The notes under the pieces: model-generated
What the model was told of the DNA's origin: nothing
The model's database searches: none
The model's input: the letters and a program-made list of their open reading frames with translations, nothing else
Shown: one piece after another, positions 23,425-30,578 of the stretch
How positions within the stretch are numbered: the stretch's first letter is position 1
How the letters are laid out: each line of letters starts with the position of its first letter
Program-made: the position numbers and the translations under genes
Assembly: GCA_905210905.1 (NCBI GenBank)
Contig: CAJLYQ010000018.1
Location: 1 to 30,578, forward strand
Origin: an uncultured Christensenella sp.
GTDB taxonomy: Bacteria; Bacillota; Clostridia; Christensenellales; DTU072
Length of the DNA stretch: 30,578 bases
Reading direction: 5' to 3'

Positions 23425-24312
23425 TTAAAACTTCTTTTCGGGAGTATAAACCGTTGCTCCGTTGTCTACGAAGTACTTTTTCGTATGGTAAGAGAAGTTG
23501 AGCGTAAGCGACAGAATTGAGCGCGTTACGATAAAAACGGGAATTCCTACGAGAGTTATCGCGCCGAAAGTGGGGATCAGGGTCGAAGCGAATATCGCCA
23601 CCCAAATAAGGTTGAGCGCATAGAAACAAAGGAAGTTTTTGCGGAATTTAACGAACGTTCCGCGCGTGGCGGATTTAATTCCGACGAAGATATTTTTTGT
23701 TTCGGACGCGCAAATTTCCGGCATCCATTGCGACAGAAGGCAACTTTTTGTCGAATACAGCGCAACGACAAGGAGAATAACGAACGGAACGGCAACCAGG
23801 ACTTCGTTTGCGAAACAAACTCTTAGCAAGGTGACGAAACCTGCCATAAATCCGATATTTACCGCCGTATTGATTACCGTAAGGACAAACGACAAAAGCA
23901 GGTTTTGAAATCCCGTTGCGATAAAAGCGTTGAACAATCCGACGTCGTAGCCGGTACACATTTTTCCGTGCAAAACTTTGGTAAGGGGAAGTTGCGTAAC
24001 GGTGAGAAAGAAGCGAAAACAGAAATAAACTGCTATTATTACGGCAAGCGTTTTTTGCCAGTTGCTTGCTTTGATATAGGCGATACATTTATCTATGAAC
24101 TGTTCTTTCAGCGTAATAATAGGGTGGTTTATCATTTGATCGGGCGATACGTCCACGCTTTTTATTATTTCCATAATGTCTTTAATCATAGGCATAATGA
24201 CGGAAGACAGGACTGCGAAAACGATAAGCAACAATATGATGATCAAAACCGAAAGTTTCAAAACGAGTTTCGTGTTGCACATCGTAAGGGAAAACGTATG
24301 ATTTAACGGCAT
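23425..24312 (-). CDS. Polytopic membrane protein, function unknown (pair member 2)
   Basis: A 295-aa protein with about six transmembrane helices (roughly 18-40, 88-106, 131-158, 170-187, 226-248, 250-270) and no catalytic motif. The segment SQWMPEICASETKNIFVGIK, followed by a basic loop and KNFLCFYALNLIW, resembles a corresponding stretch in the upstream gene (W-P--C, then a basic RGKQKYF loop), so the two are probably paralogues. The fold could be of the DUF/glycerophosphodiester-phosphodiesterase membrane-domain kind, but this is a guess. The start is ATG with AAGGAG, 6 nt after the stop of the upstream gene, so one operon. Confidence 0.7.
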   Translation of the reverse strand: MPLNHTFSLTMCNTKLVLKLSVLIIILLLIVFAVLSSVIMPMIKDIMEIIKSVDVSPDQMINHPIITLKEQFIDKCIAYIKASNWQKTLAVIIAVYFCFRFFLTVTQLPLTKVLHGKMCTGYDVGLFNAFIATGFQNLLLSFVLTVINTAVNIGFMAGFVTLLRVCFANEVLVAVPFVILLVVALYSTKSCLLSQWMPEICASETKNIFVGIKSATRGTFVKFRKNFLCFYALNLIWVAIFASTLIPTFGAITLVGIPVFIVTRSILSLTLNFSYHTKKYFVDNGATVYTPEKKF

Positions 24313-24318
24313 AATTAG

Positions 24319-25140
24319 TTACTCCTTATACGGGTTTACTTTGAGATCTTCACGCGGAAGTCCGCTTTCTCCGAAATACGCCGTTATTATAAAAATAATC
24401 GAAAACGTATAAGAAAATGCAAACCCGACTGCGTTAATAATCCAGGAAACGTACCAGATTTTGGATACGAAATAGGAAATAACCCCCGTTATCATAAGAA
24501 TTAACGTAGCGAAAATATGCCCGGGAAGGAAATATTTTTGTTTTCCGCGGGACTGATAAAACGCCGCCGAAAGCGAGTTCGGCGTGTAAACACCCTTAAT
24601 GCACATAAGCGGCAACCAGGTGGTAATACTGCTTACACCGTAAAGCAAAACGCTTAAAATCACGAAAAACGAGATTATCGTAAGCGCAATATAAGCCGAC
24701 GGCGAAGTCAAAGTGTACCACATATACGCAAACAGCGAGTACAAAACGTAAGCGACGAAGTAAGTAATAAGGTTCATCGCCGTGTAAAGAAACGCCGGAA
24801 GAGCGTAGTCGTTAAAAGATTTTCCTATTTGTTTGGCAGAAAAATCACCTACCCGGAAATGGCGAATAACCGCGCCGGAAATGCAGGCGGTAGACAAAAC
24901 GAAAACGATTAAACCGACGAAAATCGTGGTAAAACTGCGTTTTGACGGGAAATACGCCAAAAACAACTCGGACCAGTTGTGATAAACGGGATTAGCAAAC
25001 AGATTTTTTAATACCGCTTCCGTCCGTAAACCGTACGCAAGAATCAGCGACGGAACGAGCGCAAACGCAAAAAAAGCGAGAAACCGCTTACCTTTTCCCC
25101 TGACGAACAAATAAGATAACGTATCAATAAAATATCGCAT
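24319..25140 (-). CDS. Polytopic membrane protein, function unknown (pair member 1)
   Basis: A 273-aa protein with about six transmembrane helices (roughly 18-36, 70-92, 113-140, 148-178, 207-228, 231-255) and no signal peptide or catalytic motif. It is probably paralogous to the next gene: both share a TM region followed by W-P-x-C, a charged loop and an aromatic-rich helix. The ATG at 25140 has no Shine-Dalgarno, and the -10 box (25147-25152) lies only 6 nt upstream, so the mRNA should be leaderless. The two genes form one operon. Confidence 0.7.
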   Translation of the reverse strand: MRYFIDTLSYLFVRGKGKRFLAFFAFALVPSLILAYGLRTEAVLKNLFANPVYHNWSELFLAYFPSKRSFTTIFVGLIVFVLSTACISGAVIRHFRVGDFSAKQIGKSFNDYALPAFLYTAMNLITYFVAYVLYSLFAYMWYTLTSPSAYIALTIISFFVILSVLLYGVSSITTWLPLMCIKGVYTPNSLSAAFYQSRGKQKYFLPGHIFATLILMITGVISYFVSKIWYVSWIINAVGFAFSYTFSIIFIITAYFGESGLPREDLKVNPYKE

Positions 25141-25146
25141 AAAATA

Positions 25147-25175
25147 ATTATATCAAAGAGCGGAGAATTTAGCAA
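25147..25175 (-). promoter_or_regulatory. Promoter for the membrane-protein pair, leaderless
   Basis: On the minus strand TTGCTA (25175-25170) and consensus TATAAT (25152-25147) with 17-nt spacing. Transcription should start at or within a base of the ATG at 25140. Confidence 0.7.
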
Positions 25176-25195
25176 TATAAATTTATCCGAGTAAT

Positions 25196-25400
25196 GGCCG
25201 ACCACACGGCAACGTCCCACGTTGCTCACGCGCGCGCGACCATTATATATAATATAAGTTGTACGAAAGTTTTGGGGTAGCGAAGGAAAGCGATTGAGTG
25301 ACGGAACGGCAGTTTGCCGAGCGGTTAGCGCGAAAAGGCTCGATAAAAGGGGAATAAACGCCGAGAGCGGCGACAAATGTAGGAAGTTGTTTTTTTATAA
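25196..25400. repeat. Repeat remnant and probable non-coding repeat block
   Basis: Carries the same palindrome GCAACGTCCCACGTTGC (25209-25225) as copy A, without the rest of that repeat. A GC-richer block (about 25260-25390) follows with a short CGCCGAGAGCGGCG hairpin; no frame in it looks coding. The 440-bp gap 25141-25581 otherwise holds a TTGACA at 25420-25425 with no -10 box at normal spacing and a GACGA/TCGTC hairpin near 25550-25563. I see no RNA gene in it. Confidence 0.5.
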
Positions 25401-25581
25401 AAGAAAATGTCGCAAGAAATTGACAAAAAGTGCATAAAAACGACTGAAATCGTCATTTTTCGAGCAGGCGACGAAAGGTGTATCATAAACGCACAGGGTT
25501 TTTATAAGGATAATGGTATTATTTAGACAAATAGATATTTAGCAAACGGACGAGCGGTCGTCACGCGCGTTCGGCAAAGAC

Positions 25582-25911
25582 GTGACGGAGGTGAGAATCA
25601 TTAACAAGGTTACGGTAACTAAAGGAGCGGTGTTCGATTACGAAGAGATCGTATGTATGACCGAGTTTGACCGTGCCGCGATAAAGAACGGAGCGGAAGC
25701 GATGATCGGCGACGCTCAAAGCGATGAGTTACGATTGAAGTATCGCGACGGCAAAACCGGGAAAAACTTGATTTTGTTCGTAAAAAAAGGATACAAGTTC
25801 GGACCTATGCAAATGTGGATACTCGAAGGGATATGCGAAGAATGCGACTATGACGAGAGAATGGAGCATAACGGCGTTATCAAAGAATGGTTGGAGGTTG
25901 AGATAGAATAA
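25582..25911 (+). CDS. Small phage-type protein, function unknown
   Basis: A 109-aa (or about 103-aa) acidic protein with no recognised domain. Seen: an N-terminal beta region (NKVTVTKGAVFDYEEIVCM), a middle KKGYKFGPMQMW segment, and an acidic C terminus. The start is uncertain. GTG 25582 and GTG 25591 are the only standard in-frame candidates, but neither has a well-spaced Shine-Dalgarno. A near-perfect GGAGGTGA (25587-25594) instead points at ATT 25600 (or ATC 25597). It is followed by a sigma-region-4-like gene, overlapping in ATAA. The pair looks like phage small regulators. Confidence 0.65.
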   Translation: MTEVRIINKVTVTKGAVFDYEEIVCMTEFDRAAIKNGAEAMIGDAQSDELRLKYRDGKTGKNLILFVKKGYKFGPMQMWILEGICEECDYDERMEHNGVIKEWLEVEIE

Positions 25912-25946
25912 CGGGCGTATACGACGAAAACAAGGTTACGGAACTA

Positions 25947-26243
25947 TTGAAAAACTATAAGGAAAGAAAAAAAGAAGAGGCGATATTCGGCTATAAAAGT
26001 GAAGAAACGGCGTTTCTCGAACGGTGCCTGAACAATATCGAGCCTTACGAAAAAGACATTATCGAAAAAACCCTTATAGAAAACGTTTCGGTAAGACGGT
26101 ACGCGCAGGAAAGCGGATATTCAAGAGAAACCATAACGAACCGCCGAAACCGCATAATAAAAATGCTGACGAAATTTTTTAACATTTATAGCGGTTTTAC
26201 CCCGATAAGTTCCGATAATACGCAAAACAAATCGATTCTTTAA
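25947..26243 (+). CDS. ArpU/RinA-like or sigma-70 region 4-like regulator
   Basis: A 98-aa protein from TTG 25947, or about 111 aa if translation starts at ATA 25908. The C-terminal half (YEKDIIEKTLIENVSVRRYA, then QESGYSRETITNRRNRIIKM) is a helix-turn-helix of the sigma-70 region 4 type as found in ArpU/RinA-type phage late-gene activators. The frame is open upstream to 25902. A strong GGAGGTTGAG (25893-25902) lies before ATA 25908, which overlaps the stop of the previous gene as ATAA, the same geometry as ATGA coupling. TTG 25947 has only a weak GGA upstream. It may activate phage-type genes. Confidence 0.68.
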   Translation: MKNYKERKKEEAIFGYKSEETAFLERCLNNIEPYEKDIIEKTLIENVSVRRYAQESGYSRETITNRRNRIIKMLTKFFNIYSGFTPISSDNTQNKSIL

Positions 26244-26250
26244 TAAAAAG

Positions 26251-26278
26251 CGGCATTGCCATTATAAGGGCAATGCCG
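26251..26278. terminator. Bidirectional terminator between convergent genes
   Basis: CGGCATTGCC (26251-26260) pairs with GGCAATGCCG (26269-26278), a perfect 10-bp stem. On the minus strand it is followed by CTTTTTATT; on the plus strand by TTTCTCTTTCTT. Confidence 0.85.
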
Positions 26279-26304
26279 TTTCTCTTTCTTAAATCCGATT
26301 GTTT

Positions 26305-27141
26305 TTATTCGTCGTCTTCTTCGTCGACTCCGTTCGCCTGACGGATACCGTTTGCTATTATGTTCGTCCACATATATTGCTTGCGTTGCGTTCTGCCCAT
26401 AAGCGAAAGGTCGCGACGGCGCATTTCTTCGGCTATTTCTTCCGAATCGACGAGAATGTCGTTCATTTTCGCCGCCTTAGCCGCACGCTTTTTCTTAACC
26501 TTGCATACCTCCGCAAAGATTATTATAAATATAATCGCAAGTACCAGAGCAATGAGAGCGACGATGTTGTTCGCATTGATAAAATACTTGATCGGCGGTT
26601 GCATCGCGTTTGCGAGATTGTCCGCAATTCCCGGAGTGTATTCGCCGGTTTCCGCGTTGGTTTTTCCGTCGAAAATGTCCGTTACTTTGGATAAATACTT
26701 CTCTTGCACGTCGTTAAGTATCTTTTTAACCTGTTCGAGCGGTCCTGCGGCGGCTGTTTCTTCGCCGGCAGGTTGTTCTTCGGGAGTCTGTTTGTCTGCT
26801 TTAACTTTTTCTATTCCGGAAGAAATTCCGAAGTAAAGTTCTACGCCGGCAAAAACCAGAAGAGCAAGCATAAGAATGAAAGTGATTATCCCGAGTATCG
26901 GTTTTTGACGATACTTTTTCTTTTTAAGTTTTTCGTATTCTTTTTCGTTGTTCGCCAATGCGGAGTTCGCTCCGAACTCAAACTTGCGCTTCATCAAAAC
27001 GTAAGGCTGTTTCGCTTTTTTCGGCATCATTTCTTCCGGAACGGGTTCTTTGCTCTTAACCCAACCGAAAGACTGATAAGCCGGCACTTCCGTGCGCTCC
27101 ACCGCTTTCACGTCGTAATTTCTCGACGTCGTTTCTTGCAT
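26305..27141 (-). CDS. Two-helix membrane protein, function unknown
   Basis: A 278-aa protein with two transmembrane helices (about 81-108 and 190-213), a charged cytoplasmic N terminus, an about 80-residue loop between the helices rich in Glu, Ala and Pro that is probably outside the cell, and an acidic C terminus (VDEEDDE). No domain recognised; no catalytic motif. It lies alone between a terminator and the divergent TetR operon. The ATG follows a strong GGGAGGAACG Shine-Dalgarno and has its own consensus promoter. Confidence 0.75.
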   Translation of the reverse strand: MQETTSRNYDVKAVERTEVPAYQSFGWVKSKEPVPEEMMPKKAKQPYVLMKRKFEFGANSALANNEKEYEKLKKKKYRQKPILGIITFILMLALLVFAGVELYFGISSGIEKVKADKQTPEEQPAGEETAAAGPLEQVKKILNDVQEKYLSKVTDIFDGKTNAETGEYTPGIADNLANAMQPPIKYFINANNIVALIALVLAIIFIIIFAEVCKVKKKRAAKAAKMNDILVDSEEIAEEMRRRDLSLMGRTQRKQYMWTNIIANGIRQANGVDEEDDE

Positions 27142-27183
27142 TTGTTCGTTCCTCCCTATTTATTATTAAATAAATACCTATAA

Positions 27184-27212
27184 AGTATAACATTATACGC
27201 GCGCGCTGTCAA
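27184..27212 (-). promoter_or_regulatory. Sigma-70 promoter for the two-helix membrane protein
   Basis: On the minus strand TTGACA (27212-27207) and TATACT (27189-27184) with 17-nt spacing, about 43 nt upstream of the ATG at 27141. It diverges from the TetR promoter at 27323-27351. Confidence 0.85.
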
Positions 27213-27322
27213 TATTAACTCCCGAGAAAAATGTCGAATTCCGTCCTTCGCCGTCGGTTTTTTACGCCGCTTTTTTATGCGGAGCAAAGAAAACCGAACT
27301 CAGCGTTTGTCTTCGGAAAGCG

Positions 27323-27351
27323 TTGACAACGCCCCCGCACAGTGTTATACT
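27323..27351 (+). promoter_or_regulatory. Sigma-70 promoter of the TetR-ABC operon
   Basis: TTGACA (27323-27328) and TATACT (27346-27351), spaced by 17 nt. Predicted start near 27358, just before the palindrome 27361-27376. Confidence 0.88.
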
Positions 27352-27360
27352 ATCCCCAAG

Positions 27361-27376
27361 AATAACATATGTTATT
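27361..27376. promoter_or_regulatory. Perfect 16-bp palindromic operator
   Basis: AATAACATATGTTATT is a perfect inverted repeat directly after the predicted transcription start. Position and symmetry fit a binding site for the dimeric TetR-family repressor encoded next, giving autoregulation. The inner ATG (27369) is in frame with tetR but is better read as operator than as start codon. Confidence 0.8.
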
Positions 27377-27398
27377 TATCAAAACGGAAGGACGAGAG

Positions 27399-27968
27399 AT
27401 GCCTGCAAAAAAAGTCGTAAGCAAAGAAGAGATAACGGCGTGCGCGGTTAGGATTTTGGAGAGAGAAGGGGGAGAGAAACTGAACGCGCGCAGAGTAGCC
27501 GCCGAAGTCGGATGTTCGACCCAACCCATTTACCTGTCGTTTGCGAATATGGAAGAACTCAAAGCGGCGGTCGCTTTGGAGTGCAAGAAAGTTTTCGGCG
27601 AGTATCTCGAAAGGGAGAAACAAACCACGTTTTTCAAGAAGTTCGTGAAAGCGTATTTGCGTTTCGCTGCGGAAAAACCGAAGATGTTTAGTTTTCTTTA
27701 TCTCGAAAATCCGTTCAGGAACGACGTTGCGGACGTCGAGTTTGAAAAAAAGACGATAAAATACATTTCCGACGTAGGCGGATACGATCGTGAGATTGCC
27801 GAGCGGTTTTATTACTCGACCTGGTTCTTCGTGCACGGGATAGCGGTGCAAACGGCGAACGGCTACGGCGAGTTCGATCCGGAGTACGTGGATACGCTTC
27901 TGGACGATCAGTTTGCGGCGATGAAAAAATATTACGGGGAGTTAAGCAATGGAAAGCATAACGGTTAA
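27399..27968 (+). CDS. TetR family transcriptional repressor
   Basis: A 189-aa regulator. The N-terminal helix-turn-helix is typical of TetR: ITACAVRILEREGGEKLNAR followed by RVAAEVGCSTQPIYLSFANM (about residues 12-51). The C-terminal half (EAVALECKKVF-like helices ending in YYGELSNG) is the ligand-binding/dimer domain. I chose ATG 27399 because GGAAGGA (27386-27392) lies 6 nt upstream; an in-frame ATG at 27369 sits inside the palindromic operator and has no Shine-Dalgarno. It overlaps the ABC ATPase by 20 nt. It should repress this operon; the inducer is unknown, perhaps a substrate of the exporter. Confidence 0.9.
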   Translation: MPAKKVVSKEEITACAVRILEREGGEKLNARRVAAEVGCSTQPIYLSFANMEELKAAVALECKKVFGEYLEREKQTTFFKKFVKAYLRFAAEKPKMFSFLYLENPFRNDVADVEFEKKTIKYISDVGGYDREIAERFYYSTWFFVHGIAVQTANGYGEFDPEYVDTLLDDQFAAMKKYYGELSNGKHNG

Positions 27969-28677
27969 AAACTTGTCGAAAAATTACGGAAAGGTTTGCG
28001 CGCTCGACGGCGTTTCGTTGAAAATCGAGCGAGGAGAACTTTTCGGATTGCTTGGCGTAAACGGCGCCGGCAAAACCACGCTCATAAAAATTCTCAGCGG
28101 TTTGACGAAGAAAACGTCGGGCGAAGCGTTCGTCGAAGGGTATTCGGTGGACGGCGAGATGGACGAGATTAAAAAAATAATCGACGTTTCGCCGCAAGAA
28201 ACCGCGGTCGCGCCAAACCTTACCGTCGAAGAGAACTTCGGGTTCTTTGCGGAAGTTTACGGACAGAACGACTTCGAATATATCGAAGAACTGAAAGAAA
28301 AGTTCGGACTTAGCGAGGTTGCGAAACGCCGCGCGAAAACCCTTTCGGGCGGTTGGAAGAGAAGACTGTCCGTTGCGCTCGCTTTGGTCCCGAAACCGAA
28401 AATAGTTTTTCTCGACGAGCCGACGCTCGGAATGGATGTTATCGCGAGAAGAGAACTGTGGAAAATCATACGCGACCTGAAAGGGAAAGCGACGATAATC
28501 CTTACGAGCCATTACCTTGAAGAAACCGAGACGCTCTGCGATAGGGCGGCGATAATGGCGAAAGGCAAAGTCCTTGCCGTGGGAACTATAGACGAAATCA
28601 AAAAAGAAACCGGAGAAAGTTCGTTTGAAGACGCTTTCGTGAAAATCGTCGGGGAGAAATCGGGTTATGAAGACTGA
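27949..28677 (+). CDS. ABC transporter ATP-binding protein
   Basis: A 242-aa ABC ATPase with Walker A GVNGAGKTT (36-44), the Q-loop in DVSPQETAV, signature LSGGWKRRL (132-140), Walker B IVFLDEP (152-158) and the H-loop His188 (TSHYL). It belongs to the drug/lipid/antibiotic-exporter (ABC-2) subgroup rather than importers. It overlaps tetR by 20 nt and the permease by 11 nt, so the three genes are tightly coupled. GGGGAG precedes the start by 7 nt. One ATPase and one permease suggest a homodimeric exporter; the substrate is not predictable. Confidence 0.95.
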   Translation: MESITVKNLSKNYGKVCALDGVSLKIERGELFGLLGVNGAGKTTLIKILSGLTKKTSGEAFVEGYSVDGEMDEIKKIIDVSPQETAVAPNLTVEENFGFFAEVYGQNDFEYIEELKEKFGLSEVAKRRAKTLSGGWKRRLSVALALVPKPKIVFLDEPTLGMDVIARRELWKIIRDLKGKATIILTSHYLEETETLCDRAAIMAKGKVLAVGTIDEIKKETGESSFEDAFVKIVGEKSGYED

Positions 28678-29503
28678 GAAACGCATAAAAAAAGAAAATA
28701 GAACGCCGAAAGCGTTGGTGTTTGCGGCAAGAAACGTTAAAGAAACGGTGAGAGAACCGCTTTTATACGTTTTCTGTCTGGTGTTTCCCATAGCGATGCT
28801 CGTTATGTTTCAGGTTATCGACAAGTTTTCGTCGGCAAAGATATCGACGTTCGAACCGAGATCGCTCGTTCCGGGCGTGATGACGTTTTCTTTTACGTTC
28901 GTTATGCTCGTTCTGAGTTTGCTCGTGTCGAAAGACAAGAGTACCGCGCTTTTGAAACGGCTTTATTCTTCGCCGATGAAAGCGGCGGACTACGTAATAG
29001 GTTACGCTTTGCCGTGCGTGGGGATAGGCGTTTGTCAGGCTTTCGCGTGCGTAGGTTCGGGCGCGGCTTTAGCCGCGATATGCGGATATTCTTATTTTAA
29101 CTTCGCCGAGGCTCTGCTGCTTGTGGTTACGCAACTGCCGTTGCTGCTCGTCTGCGTGTTTTTGGGAATTCTTATCGGAGCGACGCTTAACGAAAAAGCC
29201 GCGCCGGGCATAACTTCGGTTTTTATAACCGCGTCGGGAGTTTTGGGCGGAGCCTGGATGCCGCTCGACACGATGGGCAAGTTCGAAACGTTTTGTCGGT
29301 GCCTGCCGTTTTATCCGAGCGTGTACTGGGGAAGAATAGTGACGGGCGCGGTTCACACGATACCCGACGCCGCCGGCAACGCGATACCGTACGCGTTCGA
29401 TCTGACGGCGAAACTCGGATTCATACCCGTGGCGATTTTTCTCGTCGCAAGCGCGGTGCTCGCTTTCGTCGCGTTCGCAAAACAAATGAGAAACGACGAT
29501 TGA
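28667..29503 (+). CDS. ABC-2 type transporter permease
   Basis: A 278-aa membrane protein with about six transmembrane helices. The N-terminal cytoplasmic segment (ALVFAARNVKETVREPLLYV), the first helix with FPIAMLVMFQV, the LVSKDKSTALLKRLYSSPMK loop, and the later GVLGGAWMPLDTM stretch followed by LPFYPSVYW are the ABC-2 membrane family pattern. It pairs with the ATPase just upstream (11-nt overlap), probably exporting a drug, toxin or lipid, with expression controlled by the TetR-family gene. Confidence 0.92.
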   Translation: MKTEKRIKKENRTPKALVFAARNVKETVREPLLYVFCLVFPIAMLVMFQVIDKFSSAKISTFEPRSLVPGVMTFSFTFVMLVLSLLVSKDKSTALLKRLYSSPMKAADYVIGYALPCVGIGVCQAFACVGSGAALAAICGYSYFNFAEALLLVVTQLPLLLVCVFLGILIGATLNEKAAPGITSVFITASGVLGGAWMPLDTMGKFETFCRCLPFYPSVYWGRIVTGAVHTIPDAAGNAIPYAFDLTAKLGFIPVAIFLVASAVLAFVAFAKQMRNDD

Positions 29504-29539
29504 TATTATTAACGTATAAAAAGACAGTAATTAGAGCCT

Positions 29540-29612
29540 AAAAAAAATATTAAAAAATTTTTTGAAAAACTTTGATTAAACAGTTGACATCAAAAAAATT
29601 CCGTAGTATTAT
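29540..29612 (+). promoter_or_regulatory. rRNA operon promoter with A/T-rich UP element
   Basis: TTGACA (29584-29589) and TATTAT (29607-29612) at exactly 17 nt, preceded by an A/T-rich tract (about 29540-29583) that fits an UP element. Predicted transcript start near 29619, leaving a leader of about 190 nt. Confidence 0.88.
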
Positions 29613-29808
29613 AGTGGAGCACTTCGGGAAACGGAGATGCAAACGTACCTTGAAATAAGAACAGAAAGGTTTAAGAAAGTGTAATTAAACGAAGTTAATT
29701 TTTTTGAGAAAAAAAAGAATAAACTGAAACACTTATTCAAAAACGAACATTACGTTTACGTAAAGTTAATTTTAGGAAGTCAGTAAAGAAGTTTATGAAG
29801 TCAAGATT
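29613..29808 (+). other. 16S rRNA leader
   Basis: Non-coding leader between the rRNA promoter and the 16S 5' end, A-rich, with a TTACGT/ACGTAA hairpin near 29751-29764. It probably contains the processing stem for the 16S precursor, whose other side lies outside the window. I did not find a tRNA or a clear boxA. Confidence 0.6.

Positions 29809-30578
<770 letters not shown>

Noticed and set aside
25044..25376. A 110-codon minus-strand frame spanning the repeat block and the start of the membrane-protein gene
   Set aside because: It runs through the dispersed repeat remnant and overlaps a real gene in another frame; no ribosome binding site or motif.
27369..27398. Upstream ATG as the tetR start
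   Set aside because: It lies inside the palindromic operator and lacks a Shine-Dalgarno; ATG 27399 has GGAAGGA at good spacing.

Overview
The window looks like chromosomal DNA of an uncultured, probably gut-associated member of the Clostridia (Bacillota). The evidence is Gram-positive style Shine-Dalgarno sites, a TTG start on the first gene, an RNase J operon followed by a YrrM/YrrO-type tRNA-modification pair, a BhlA/UviB-type holin, and a partial 16S rRNA gene with a Clostridia-like V3-V4 region. Genus cannot be fixed by eye. Almost every coding strand has long antisense shadow frames, which I left out.

Layout. 1-210: intergenic DNA with one copy of a palindromic dispersed repeat and a promoter. 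211-3682 (+): YjbQ protein, M29 aminopeptidase, PlsC-like acyltransferase with a zinc ribbon, and a methyltransferase, closed by a bidirectional terminator. 3780-7259 (-): a protein joining an RNA polymerase alpha-CTD-like domain to WG repeats, an Ldh-family dehydrogenase, and a secreted, membrane-anchored protein. 7260-7619: tandem copies of the dispersed repeat. 7620-9508 (-): birA and a CDF metal transporter in one operon. 9672-17562 (+): a compact virion cassette (large terminase, 88-aa protein, portal, scaffold, major capsid protein, two small neck-region genes, beta-propeller-like stabilisation protein, 29-aa ORF, holin). It has the gene order of the P22 head/neck module but no integrase, replication, tail-spike, ejection or endolysin genes, and it ends at a terminator. 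17607-18320 (-): sugar-phosphate nucleotidyltransferase. 18537-23358 (+): RNase J, TrmR-like O-methyltransferase, U32 (TrhP-like) hydroxylation protein, an unknown 349-aa protein and an XRE regulator, one probable operon with a clear promoter and terminator. 23425-25140 (-): two related membrane proteins. 25141-25581: intergenic. 25582-26243 (+): two small phage-type genes, the second a sigma-region-4/ArpU-like regulator. 26305-27141 (-): membrane protein. 27399-29503 (+): TetR regulator, ABC ATPase and ABC-2 permease behind a promoter with a perfect 16-bp palindromic operator. 29584-30578 (+): rRNA promoter, leader and the first ~770 nt of 16S rRNA, cut by the window edge.

Most interesting: (i) the streamlined P22-type capsid/packaging cassette, possibly a remnant or a domesticated particle system; (ii) two adjacent phage-type genes whose strong Shine-Dalgarno sites point at AUU and AUA codons rather than AUG/GUG/UUG; (iii) two genes (birA and a membrane protein) whose well-formed promoters sit so close to ATG that the mRNAs should be leaderless; (iv) the alpha-CTD-like/WG-repeat fusion. 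All family assignments come from reading motifs, without database searches.
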